Source of the DNA: Ecytonucleospora hepatopenaei
Lineage: Eukaryota; Microsporidia; Enterocytozoonidae
Length of the DNA: 64,000 bases
Assembly: GCA_026692725.1 (NCBI GenBank)
Contig: JAPMUG010000002.1
Span: 186,001-250,000, forward strand
Reading direction: 5' to 3'
Positions 19,378-27,182 of the stretch are shown piece by piece (within the stretch, counting starts at the first letter, position 1; every line of letters starts with the position of its first letter). The translations under genes were made by a program, and so were the position numbers. The notes beneath the pieces were generated by a model that worked only from the letters and a program-made list of their open reading frames with translations, was not told the origin of the DNA and did no database searches.

Positions 19378-19514
19378 TGACCAAGAGTAAGCCTCATTCA
19401 GTTGGTTGGATCGACAACTAACAGCATTAATCTACTTTTTAGAAAGTTACGCATTTTTTCAAAATATTTCCGAGGACTTTCCTTTAAGTAAAACTTAATG
19501 CTGTTCTTTGGTCA
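19378..19514 (-). ncRNA. RNase P RNA (minimal), MRP RNA as alternative
   Basis: Catalytic RNA of tRNA 5' processing, found by motif and pairing on the minus strand. The ends pair as P1 (TGACCAA with TTGGTCA). P2 is an 11-bp perfect helix (AACAGCATTAA with TTAATGCTGTT). The CR-I motif GGAAAGTCCTCGG is present. CR-V, ACTGAATGAGGCTTA, matches the bacterial ACxGAAxxxGGCUUA. CR-I and CR-V form P4: AAG-(bulged U)-CCTC with GAGGCTT, including the universally bulged uridine. CR-IV is AGATTAATGCTGT, like the AGAUGAAUG type. A tiny P3 and one or two small hairpins replace the whole region between CR-I and CR-IV, and no clear CR-II/III is seen. At about 137 nt it is less than half the usual eukaryotic size (about 300-370 nt). 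RNase MRP RNA shares CR-I and CR-V and is not excluded, but CR-IV favours RNase P. Confidence 0.82.
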
Positions 19515-19842
19515 AGGTTAAAAAGGATAAAATTTTTTAAAAAATACCCTCCATTTTTTAAACCTATTTAATTAGAACAAGACCATTTTATTTATTTAAT
19601 TATAAATATTATACTATACTATAACTATTATATAATATATAACAATATGTTTTGTATAATACAATTGTGATATTAAACATATATACTATTTCAATGATGA
19701 CATATGGACGTAAAGTTTCCTTTTTTACTTTTAACTTTTTTTACTTTTCTTTTTACTTGAAACAATTACGAATACACTAAAGAGTTTTGTGCTTGTCTGT
19801 GTTTTTTCCATGTCTGAGAAATTTATTTATCTTTAAATTTTT
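19515..19842. other. intergenic gap upstream of the RNA gene
   Basis: About 328 bp between the 5' end of the RNase P-like RNA and the 3' end of the pseudo-deacetylase gene. It is highly AT-rich, with long A and T runs just upstream of the RNA that could serve as a TATA-like Pol III promoter element. No open frame or further RNA motif is seen. Confidence 0.5.
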
Positions 19843-20589
19843 TTACATTAGGTGAAACAGTAAGTTTAATGCTGGGTTCAGTAAACTTGTTTTTGAAAAG
19901 CTGCTTTCTTTTGCCATGGTTGCTACATTTGTGTCTCCTGGCTTGAAATTCTTTAAACACTGCGTCATTGGAACAATTTTAAAGTTTTTTTGCATTTCTG
20001 TAATAATATCGTTTAATTCATCCTCGTCTTGTATGTTCATTTCATACAGTGCAATTATGAAAGTGTCATATTTTGGATTTTTATTTTTGAGGTAATCTGC
20101 AGTTGCTTCGGATGGACTTTTATTTGGCACGTCAAATGGATTAAATTTATATCCTAATTGAACAATATCATTTTTTGCTAAATACTGAAAAACTGTATTG
20201 TTTACTTTATTTCCGTCTAATGGTGCAGTCGCATATTTTACATCTTTTCCGGTGATTTCTTCCAACTGCGAAATTGAATATTTTACATCTTCTCCTACTT
20301 CTTTTTCATTCTCCATTTGATTGTAATCTCTAGATGGATTCAACCTTAGACCAACAACATGCCCGTCGTCTGCAACTTGTTTTATTGTATTTTCTGTATT
20401 AGCATCAATGCTGTTGGTAGCGAATATAAACGTGCATTTTACTTTTTTCTTGTTCAATGTATCTAAAATCATTTGTGTATTTTGGGAAGGTCCTTCTGTA
20501 AACATCAGTCCAATCTCACCACCATTCTCACATTTATCTGGTAATGCACATTTTATTTTTAAAAGACTGTATAATAAACTGCAAAACAT
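19843..20589 (-). CDS. NodB-fold polysaccharide deacetylase-like protein, catalytic residues lost
   Basis: A secreted NodB-homology protein related to the chitin deacetylase-like proteins of microsporidian spore walls. I chose the ATG at 20589, directly preceded by AAACCC, because it puts a signal peptide (MFCSLLYSLLKIKCALP) at the very N-terminus. The fold is recognisable (IGLMFTEGPSQNTQMILDTL, VKCTFIFATNS, VADDGHVVGL). Motif 1 TFDDGP has become MFTEGP, losing both Asp. The metal-binding His pair of motif 2 is replaced by LRLNPS. The RPPYG loop reads TAPLDG. It should therefore not be an active metal-dependent deacetylase. The C-terminus ends in a hydrophobic stretch (NPALNLLFHLM), perhaps a GPI signal. 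A structural or chitin-binding wall role is an inference. Confidence 0.8.
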   Translation of the reverse strand: MFCSLLYSLLKIKCALPDKCENGGEIGLMFTEGPSQNTQMILDTLNKKKVKCTFIFATNSIDANTENTIKQVADDGHVVGLRLNPSRDYNQMENEKEVGEDVKYSISQLEEITGKDVKYATAPLDGNKVNNTVFQYLAKNDIVQLGYKFNPFDVPNKSPSEATADYLKNKNPKYDTFIIALYEMNIQDEDELNDIITEMQKNFKIVPMTQCLKNFKPGDTNVATMAKESSFSKTSLLNPALNLLFHLM

Positions 20590-20716
20590 GGGTTTATGCA
20601 CATTTATTTGTTTATATTGCATAAAATAACCTTAAAAATTTTAAATCTTAAAATTTAAGTCTATCAAAAATTTTAATTTCAAAAGAAATGATAAAAAAAT
20701 TTTTTAGTTACCCTTA

Positions 20717-22288
20717 ATGAAGAGCAATAATAATGTTTTTATATTAAATTTAATAAAAGCTGGATATATAAATACAGGAGTTGTCGAAGCTTCAATTGGG
20801 AAGCTAATTAAAGCACATTTAAAAAGTGAGGAAAAGTGCACTTTATTAAAAATTTCAAATATTTTAAATTTAAATACAGGAAAATTATCAGCAGAATTTG
20901 TTAAGGAAATTTACGTATTGGACGACGGATATGAAACAACGGCAGATGTTGGGCTTTTTGAGCATTACAGTGGAATTAAGCTCAAAAAGGAAAATATTTT
21001 TACAGCAGGGCAGATTTTGTACACGTGTGTTTTAGAAGAGCAGCGAATACATTACGATGGGAAGCCAATTTATACCGCAGATGAATATACAAAGACATTT
21101 AATGAATTGTTTAAAAGGGCAACAAAAGGAATTAACAAAGCAATAATATCAATCGATATAGATGTCGTTGATGGTGAAAACAGTGCATTTTTAAATGCCA
21201 TCAACCAAATTATTCAGAAAGGCGATATTAAACTTTTGGTTAAGGAATTTTATTCTGATCCAATAGGCAAAGAACTTAAAATTTTAGGCTCGTCTTTAAA
21301 AAAGCTTAAAGGATTTGGTATTAAACCAGAATTTATTAGTTTTTTAACACAAAAAGACAGTTCTGTAGAACAGAAAATTAGAGAATTTTGTAAAAAAGAA
21401 AAATTTAGTGATAAAAAATATGAAATTAGTGAAAAATGTTCTTTTGTGTATGAAACATTAAAAAATTTTGAAAATGGCATTATATACGATTATATAAAAA
21501 ACAATTTAGAACTTAATTCAGAAGATGATACAAAATGTACATTAGATTGGTTATTTAAAAAATATGGCTCTAATGTATCCATAGGAATAATTACCAGATA
21601 CAAAGACACAAAAAATGTGTATTTTTCATTGGTAAATAATCTTTATTTCGCATGTAAAAAAGAAGGTGTAAATTTAGAGTTAGTTGAATTGAATCCTTCG
21701 AAATTTAAAGAATATAAAGAAAATGGCGTTCTAGAAAAATTAAACGGTATTGTTTGTCCAGGTGGATTTGGAAGCACAGAATATGATTTAAAGTGTAATG
21801 TAATAAAATTTGCGCGTGAAAATAACATTCCTTTCTTGGGAATATGCCTGGGCTTGCAGTTGTTTTTTATTGAATATGCAAGAAATGTTTTAGGTATAAA
21901 CAATGCAACATCTACAGAGTTTGACAGTTCAAATCCTGCTGTTGTTGTAAAAATTAAAAATGCATTATGCAAAAACACTGGTTCAGGATGTTATTTAGGA
22001 CAATATGATGTTTCTTTTGAGCAGATGGATATACCATTCTCTTTGTCTAAGTTAAATAAAACTTACAAATTTAGACATTCTTATGGTCTTTGTAATAAAA
22101 TTGTGGAACAATGTAAGTCAAAGGATTTGCTTGTTGGTGGAATAGTATCTGATGGTAGATTTGCTCTTCTTGCTAATAAAAACCATCCGTTTATGCTGGG
22201 CGTACAATTTCATCCTGAGCTAACGTCAACAATATACAGTATAGATCCCATATTTTTGGAATTTATTAAGGCAGCAATAAAAAAATAA
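20717..22288 (+). CDS. CTP synthase-like protein with degenerate synthetase domain
   Basis: Homologous end to end with CTP synthase (UTP + ATP + glutamine to CTP). The C-terminal glutaminase half looks intact: VCPGGFGSTEYDLK, the nucleophile Cys in FLGICLGLQLFF, and QFHPEL with the catalytic His and Glu. The N-terminal synthetase half has lost key features. The P-loop (usually GGVVSxxGKG) reads IKAGYINTGVV with no Lys. The KLDPYINVDPGTM stretch is KISNILNLNTGKL. The GGTVGDIES block reads DIDVVDGENS. The KTKPTQHS segment is missing. DDGYETTADVGLFEHY (metal-site Asp region) remains. The ORF is full length (523 residues) without stops. The start follows ACCCTTA. A regulatory or different amidotransferase role is possible, but CTP formation is doubtful. 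Confidence 0.9.
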   Translation: MKSNNNVFILNLIKAGYINTGVVEASIGKLIKAHLKSEEKCTLLKISNILNLNTGKLSAEFVKEIYVLDDGYETTADVGLFEHYSGIKLKKENIFTAGQILYTCVLEEQRIHYDGKPIYTADEYTKTFNELFKRATKGINKAIISIDIDVVDGENSAFLNAINQIIQKGDIKLLVKEFYSDPIGKELKILGSSLKKLKGFGIKPEFISFLTQKDSSVEQKIREFCKKEKFSDKKYEISEKCSFVYETLKNFENGIIYDYIKNNLELNSEDDTKCTLDWLFKKYGSNVSIGIITRYKDTKNVYFSLVNNLYFACKKEGVNLELVELNPSKFKEYKENGVLEKLNGIVCPGGFGSTEYDLKCNVIKFARENNIPFLGICLGLQLFFIEYARNVLGINNATSTEFDSSNPAVVVKIKNALCKNTGSGCYLGQYDVSFEQMDIPFSLSKLNKTYKFRHSYGLCNKIVEQCKSKDLLVGGIVSDGRFALLANKNHPFMLGVQFHPELTSTIYSIDPIFLEFIKAAIKK

Positions 22289-22309
22289 AATTTTGATTTT
22301 TAATCCTTC

Positions 22310-23473
22310 ATGACAAAATTTTGGTTTTCAAAAAATGTGTTTATAACCAAGAAAAAAGCAGCATTAGAGCTTAAAGTTAACGTCAATGAATTTAATAAAC
22401 TATGTGTTTATTGTTCTATCCTACCGATTATTCCAAAAAAAGAAAAACAAAAAATGGATTCTGGAGATGATTTTTATTATCGTATAGAAGATATCAAATT
22501 AATTGCAAAAAGTTCATTTTATAAAGTTTTTATGTCAAATAAAATTAAAGAGGAAAAACAGGAAAAATATGTTAGTGAAGGAATGTTAGAAAAGGCCAAA
22601 AAAATAAGACTAAACCCTGAAGAACTTATACCCCTCGTTAAAAACAGATTTAAAAGCTTTGGAGAAAGTTTATGCAATGTTGGGGAATCTTTATCTTTTA
22701 TGCATCTTGCAAAGTTATTTAAAATGGAGTTTGATTTTACAATTTTAGATGAATTTTATGATTTTGTGTTTAATAACAATTTGATAAAATATGTATTTTT
22801 GGGAAAAAAAGGAATTTTTTATCAAGTCAACATAGAGGATAAAATGGTTTTGTGGAAAAAGCCATATAATCTTAGTGATAATACAAAAGCAAAACTGAAA
22901 ACGTTAAGCAACACCAAACAAAACACAGTAAATAACAAAGAAAAACTAGAAGACACTAAATATTTTAATTGTTCAACTTTTACTCTAAAAAACCAAGCAG
23001 AACTAAAGGGATTTGATAAAAACAAGTCATATCTTGAATATGGCATTCCTGTTTTAAATATGCACGTAAAATTGGTTTTGTATAAATTAAAATCAATGGA
23101 TTTTAAAAAAGAAAAAAGCATTATTTTTGATAATCTTACATTTAAAATTGAATCAAAAAGTTTGGAGCATGATTTGTCGAATTTGATTGTGTTTTTAGGT
23201 GGTAAAATTGACTCAAAAACAAGCACCATTGTGCTTTGTGAGGATGTTATTGATTTTGATTCATCAAAAATGTACATACATCCACAGTTTGTATTTGATT
23301 GCCTTAATAAAAATGAATTATTGAACATTGATGATTATAAAATTGGTAAAAAAATACCACAGCATGTTTCACCATTTTCTAATATTTTTTGTAATATAAG
23401 TGATGATATAGTACAAACACTTTCAAACACCAAAAAAATGCGCTTACTGTCAAAAATAAAACGGATGGAATAA
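22310..23473 (+). CDS. NOP7: Pescadillo homolog Nop7
   Basis: 60S ribosome biogenesis factor of the PeBoW (Nop7-Erb1-Ytm1) complex, nucleolar. The N-terminal Pescadillo domain is visible: FITKKKAALELKVNVNEFNKLCVY, FYYRIEDIKLIAKS, LVKNRFKSFGESLCNVGESLSF. A BRCT domain follows at about 265-345 (IFDNLTFKI, LIVFLGGKIDSKTSTIVLCE, YIHPQFVFDCLNKNEL with the usual Trp replaced by Phe). The length of 387 residues compares with about 590-605 in yeast and human, because the acidic C-terminal tail is absent. The start is preceded by ATCCTTC. Confidence 0.9.
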   Translation: MTKFWFSKNVFITKKKAALELKVNVNEFNKLCVYCSILPIIPKKEKQKMDSGDDFYYRIEDIKLIAKSSFYKVFMSNKIKEEKQEKYVSEGMLEKAKKIRLNPEELIPLVKNRFKSFGESLCNVGESLSFMHLAKLFKMEFDFTILDEFYDFVFNNNLIKYVFLGKKGIFYQVNIEDKMVLWKKPYNLSDNTKAKLKTLSNTKQNTVNNKEKLEDTKYFNCSTFTLKNQAELKGFDKNKSYLEYGIPVLNMHVKLVLYKLKSMDFKKEKSIIFDNLTFKIESKSLEHDLSNLIVFLGGKIDSKTSTIVLCEDVIDFDSSKMYIHPQFVFDCLNKNELLNIDDYKIGKKIPQHVSPFSNIFCNISDDIVQTLSNTKKMRLLSKIKRME

Positions 23474-23474
23474 A

Positions 23475-24518
23475 TTATTTTTTATTAAAAAGTCTTTTGT
23501 AAATAAAAAAATCTATAAAATAACTGCCAGTTGTTTTTTGATTATTTAACCAGTGGTTAACAACATTTTCATCAATATCTCCTTTGTATTGTTTTGTAAA
23601 ATTTACGGCTGCTTCTTTAACAAAAATACTAAAATCTGTTTCTTTAATTTCCTGTAATTTCTTGTCTTCTCTTTCAAAAACATCTGCTTTAAGTTTTTTA
23701 TAGCCTTCTTTAAGGTCCTCGATTTTTCTTCTGCTTAAAAAATTTGTTCCTTTACTAAGAGGGTTGTGTTCATCACAATATATGACCTTATTTAAAATAT
23801 CAATGTATTTTGATCCGCATGCACATGGTATGTGGAATGCTTTTTGACATCCTTTAAAGCAACACTCTACTAGGGTATTGCTGCCTTCCTTACAACATTC
23901 ACAAATGCCTTCAATAGGCTCATATCTTGAAGTATCAATGGGTTCCTTTGACTTATTGTTTATAACACCAAGTGTTTTATTTGCAAATGCACATATTGCA
24001 TGTATCCATTCATTGCAATCTGTAAGCTTAAATATTCCGTTTTTATCACCACAAAATTCACATTTTGCATTAAATTCCATGTTTATGCATTTTGTACAAA
24101 GCCACTTTGTTGTTTTGTCATCTTCACCATAACAACTTTGGTGCACCACAACTCCACATCCTTGACATGTCACTTTCGAATCTGTTTCATTTTCGTCATC
24201 ATATCCACAAATGTCACAAAAAGTATCCGGTGGAATACCCTTAATGTTTTGAAAAAACTCCTCAATATACAAATAAAATTGGGTTTGAAGATTTTTTAAA
24301 GAAACTAAAAGTTCGTCTTCCTTTAAATTATTTTTTTCTGCAAACAAGATGTCATTCTCTGTTAAACAAAAATTTTCTTCTTCACTATGTTTTATATCTA
24401 AAAACGCTTCTTTTTTAGTTTCTTCATTATTTTCCCAGGATAAATTTAGACTTTTATCAAGTTTAAGTGGTCCAAATATTTTCTTGTAAGAAACTTCCTC
24501 TCTATAAAATTTTACCAT
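23475..24518 (-). CDS. PHD plus extended-PHD finger protein (Nto1/BRPF/JADE-like)
   Basis: Chromatin-reader scaffold of MYST histone acetyltransferase complexes. A PHD finger (CDICGYDDENETDSKVTCQGC, VVVHQSCYG, WLCTKC) is followed by a zinc knuckle and extended PHD (CEFCGDKNGIFKLTD, WIHAICAFANK, CECCKEG, CCFKGCQKAFHIPCA), the PZP arrangement of yeast Nto1 and animal BRPF/JADE. There is no bromodomain. I chose the ATG at 24518, preceded by ACCCT, instead of an upstream ATG at 24548 that would overlap the start codon of the divergent TFIIE gene. Confidence 0.85.
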   Translation of the reverse strand: MVKFYREEVSYKKIFGPLKLDKSLNLSWENNEETKKEAFLDIKHSEEENFCLTENDILFAEKNNLKEDELLVSLKNLQTQFYLYIEEFFQNIKGIPPDTFCDICGYDDENETDSKVTCQGCGVVVHQSCYGEDDKTTKWLCTKCINMEFNAKCEFCGDKNGIFKLTDCNEWIHAICAFANKTLGVINNKSKEPIDTSRYEPIEGICECCKEGSNTLVECCFKGCQKAFHIPCACGSKYIDILNKVIYCDEHNPLSKGTNFLSRRKIEDLKEGYKKLKADVFEREDKKLQEIKETDFSIFVKEAAVNFTKQYKGDIDENVVNHWLNNQKTTGSYFIDFFIYKRLFNKK

Positions 24519-24546
24519 AGGGTATTTTAACATTTTTCTTAAACCC

Positions 24547-25431
24547 ATGGATTATGAAAAACCAATGCGTGATTTGGTAAAGTACGTTATGTACATTTTC
24601 TATGAACCACAGCATATTGTTTTTATGAATGTTTTGCTTGAAAATATCGTACTAACTGAAGAGCAGGCGTGCATGAAAATGAAACTACTTAGTAGGGAAT
24701 TTAACAAAATAACAATGAGATTAAAAGATGACAAGCTGATAAAAGTGGAGCAAAAAATAAAATCGAAAGAGGAAGGAAAGGACACTTTGCAAAATGTATA
24801 TTTTATAAATTTTGCAGAAGTAAGAAATGTTATAAAGTATAAAGTTTCCAGAATGCTTGAAACCATTGAAAATGACAGTGATAAAAAAGACGATGTTTTT
24901 ATGTGTGTGAAATGCAACAAAACGTATACGCTTTTGGAAGCACAAAAGACTATGCAAAATTATGTTTTTCATTGTGCCATTTGTGATAGTGAGCTGGTGG
25001 AAAATACTAAAGAAGAAACACTCAAATGGGTTTCAAACAAAACGTTCATAGAAAAAATGAGTCATTTGATTGCACTTCTCAAAAAAGTTGACCAACTTGA
25101 AATTCCTCATTTAGACTATTTCCAATTAATAGAAAAGAAAGAGGTAAAACAAGAGAAAAATAAAATAGAGAAGGGACCTTATGATGTTAGAAATAATCTT
25201 AAATCAGACACTGCCTTTGACAAATTTATTGAAAAATATGATGAAGATTTTATAAATAAAGAGCATAAAGAAACAGGTGATACGGTTATCAAACACAATA
25301 AAGAAGAACCAAGAATTCTTTTAAATGGTGTTTATAAAACTCTAGATCAACTTACAGAATGTGATATAGAAAAAATGACGGAAGAAGAATATATTGAATA
25401 TTACAATTTGTTTGAACAGCAAAATAAATAA
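24547..25431 (+). CDS. TFA1: general transcription factor TFIIE alpha subunit
   Basis: Large subunit of TFIIE, which recruits and stimulates TFIIH at Pol II promoters. The N-terminal winged-helix domain covers about 5-95 (VLTEEQACMKMKLLSREFNKI, LKDDKLIKVEQK, YFINFAEVRNVIKYKV). A zinc ribbon follows (CVKCNKTYTLLEAQ, then FHCAICDSELVEN, about 118-155). The C-terminal part is charged and ends in an acidic segment, as in other homologs. It has 294 residues against about 480 in yeast. AAACCC touches the ATG. The PHD protein gene diverges 28 bp away. Confidence 0.92.
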   Translation: MDYEKPMRDLVKYVMYIFYEPQHIVFMNVLLENIVLTEEQACMKMKLLSREFNKITMRLKDDKLIKVEQKIKSKEEGKDTLQNVYFINFAEVRNVIKYKVSRMLETIENDSDKKDDVFMCVKCNKTYTLLEAQKTMQNYVFHCAICDSELVENTKEETLKWVSNKTFIEKMSHLIALLKKVDQLEIPHLDYFQLIEKKEVKQEKNKIEKGPYDVRNNLKSDTAFDKFIEKYDEDFINKEHKETGDTVIKHNKEEPRILLNGVYKTLDQLTECDIEKMTEEEYIEYYNLFEQQNK

Positions 25432-25435
25432 TTGT

Positions 25436-25795
25436 TTAAATTTTATTATCTTCTGATAAATATTCAGTCAATCCTGCATATGCACCAAAAACTACAGACC
25501 CAAACAACCTGTGGTTTTTGTTACAAAAAGCACCTGCGGTGCTTCCAGCAATAGCAGCAGTATAAGCATCTTTTGTTCCTTGAATATTTTCCAGTGCAAA
25601 TTCTGTGGTAGAATAAATTGCAGACATTTTTGCAAATGTTTTTCCTGTGCAATGCATATTGTCAAGAATAGACTTCTTTTCACCTACAAAAACACCAAAA
25701 ATAGATCCAAAAACGTACCCTTTTAATGCATCGGAAAATAGTTTTTTAGGAAAAGTCTTTAAATTTTTTATAAATTCTTTTTTATTGTCCTTCAT
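25436..25795 (-). CDS. Tim17/Tim22/Tim23-family inner-membrane translocase subunit
   Basis: A 119-residue protein with the layout of the family: glycine-rich hydrophobic segments beginning KGYVFGSIFGVFVG (about 25-38), a conserved middle segment (FAKMSAIYSTTEFALENIQGTKD), then YTAAIAGSTAGAFC and SVVFGAYAGLTEYL. The motif of an acidic D followed by TAAIAGSTAGA is typical. It most resembles Tim22, but the proteins are too short to separate the branches safely. It would act in protein import into the mitosome. The start is preceded by ACACCCTTAC. Confidence 0.8.
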   Translation of the reverse strand: MKDNKKEFIKNLKTFPKKLFSDALKGYVFGSIFGVFVGEKKSILDNMHCTGKTFAKMSAIYSTTEFALENIQGTKDAYTAAIAGSTAGAFCNKNHRLFGSVVFGAYAGLTEYLSEDNKI

Positions 25796-26067
25796 GTAAG
25801 GGTGTTTTAAATATAAATTGATAAAAGTATATTGCGTTAATCAAATAACGTTGTACATTAATATAAAACAATAAATTAAGTCTTTTAAACACTATCAAAA
25901 CTTATTGTTTTAATTCAAAAATTGTCAGGTATTTATCATATGTAAATTAAATGTTTATTTGCATATAAAAATTGTTGATATTTTACAATAAGAATATTTC
26001 TCAGTATATAAATATATTGTTATATATTTATAAAAAACAAAAACGACAATATTTATTTTTACCCTAA

Positions 26068-26619
26068 ATGCAAAGCATTGAAGAAAGTGAGGAATTTTTA
26101 TTTTACTTGGAACAAATAGATAATAAATTTAATAGCATCAAGACTATACTTAGAGAAATAAAACATAAAATAAAAAACGAGTCTGTTTTAAACAAAAAGA
26201 TTGTAGAAAACTGCAAACACTGGGTCAATTTTTTCCATTTGAACTCTAATGTTTTAATGCAAAAAGAGGGAAAATTACAGGAATCTTCAGGGGTAGAAAA
26301 TTTAAAAATTAATCTTAGTGAAACTGACACCGTATCTTCAACAAGCACAATAGATGACCAGTACAAAACATTTATCAACACAAGTAATTCTTTTTCTATA
26401 TTTGACATTACAAAAGTGCCTGTAACCTTGGCAAACGAGCCTGTGCTGACAGATCTTATGGAATATTTAAAAACACACAAAACAATTGCATTGGAAAAGC
26501 TATCTACTTTATTTCCAAATGTTTCTGATAAAAAAATAGAAATAATTATTAATTTTTTAGTAGGTCGCAATTATATAATAAAGAAAAATAACAAATTGTT
26601 TTATTCAGAGAGTAACTAA
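26068..26619 (+). CDS. coiled-coil protein with winged-helix-like C-terminus, unknown
   Basis: 183 residues. The N-terminus (about 1-75) is a helical coiled coil. A Ser/Thr-rich linker contains a conserved-looking FDITKVPVTLANEPVLTDLMEYL. The last 60 residues (IALEKLSTLFPNVSDKKIEIIINFLVGRNYIIKKNNKLFY) have the spacing of a winged helix. The arrangement resembles some kinetochore proteins such as Ska1/Ska3, but I see no diagnostic motif. ACCCTAA precedes the ATG, which supports expression. Confidence 0.65.
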   Translation: MQSIEESEEFLFYLEQIDNKFNSIKTILREIKHKIKNESVLNKKIVENCKHWVNFFHLNSNVLMQKEGKLQESSGVENLKINLSETDTVSSTSTIDDQYKTFINTSNSFSIFDITKVPVTLANEPVLTDLMEYLKTHKTIALEKLSTLFPNVSDKKIEIIINFLVGRNYIIKKNNKLFYSESN

Positions 26620-27182
26620 ACACCAAACTTTTTTTCTTGTTTGTTTTTGCTTGTGTCTTCGTATCCAAAATTTGGCCCAAAATTAACCATGCATTTTGCA
26701 GAATTAAAACATGAAATTGCTGGAAAACTCTCTTGGTTTACGTCTTCTTCTGACAAATTAAAGCTCTTTTGAACTTTTTGTCCGTTAATATAAAAAAATA
26801 TTTTTTTGAGATCTCTGTTAAATAAACAGCCTATTGTTTCCTCTTTATAAACTCTTCTGCCAAACACATTTATTTTTGAATTGTGTATGCCATACCCATT
26901 TGTAGTTTGGTAACACCATGAATAATTATCGTAACCTAATGGCGCTAATTTTTCTGCTTTTTTAGTTGCAAAACCAACCCTCAGCGTGGCTAAATTATCT
27001 GACTTAAGCGTTACTTCAAAATATTCGCAGTTTGTAAGTGCAATATGGTCAAATAAACACAGTTTGTAATGTGTATTCAATCCAATACATTCTATTTGAG
27101 TGTCTTTTTGTTCAAACTTGTAATTTTCTGTATTTTTAAAAAATATTTTTTTAGAAGCCAAAATCCTGCACCTTTCAGACAT
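26616..27182 (-). CDS. COMPASS SPRY subunit Ash2/Bre2
   Basis: Subunit of the Set1/COMPASS histone H3K4 methyltransferase. It is essentially one SPRY domain: the block LATLRVGFATKKAEKLAPLGYDNYSWCYQTTNGYGIHNSK corresponds to the RLGWS...APLGYDxxSYSWR part of Ash2, followed by YKEETIGCLFNRDLKKIFFYINGQ. At 188 residues it has no winged helix or PHD. The start at 27182 follows ACCCTA and lies inside the end of the upstream Nbp35 gene (8-bp overlap). The 3' end overlaps the converging neighbour by 4 bp. Confidence 0.82.
   Translation of the reverse strand: MSERCRILASKKIFFKNTENYKFEQKDTQIECIGLNTHYKLCLFDHIALTNCEYFEVTLKSDNLATLRVGFATKKAEKLAPLGYDNYSWCYQTTNGYGIHNSKINVFGRRVYKEETIGCLFNRDLKKIFFYINGQKVQKSFNLSEEDVNQESFPAISCFNSAKCMVNFGPNFGYEDTSKNKQEKKFGV

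Noticed and set aside
19378..19514. The structured element as U-snRNA or SRP RNA
   Set aside because: No Sm site, U-RNA sequence or SRP helix 8 motif is present, while CR-I, CR-IV, CR-V and the P4 pairing fit RNase P/MRP RNA.
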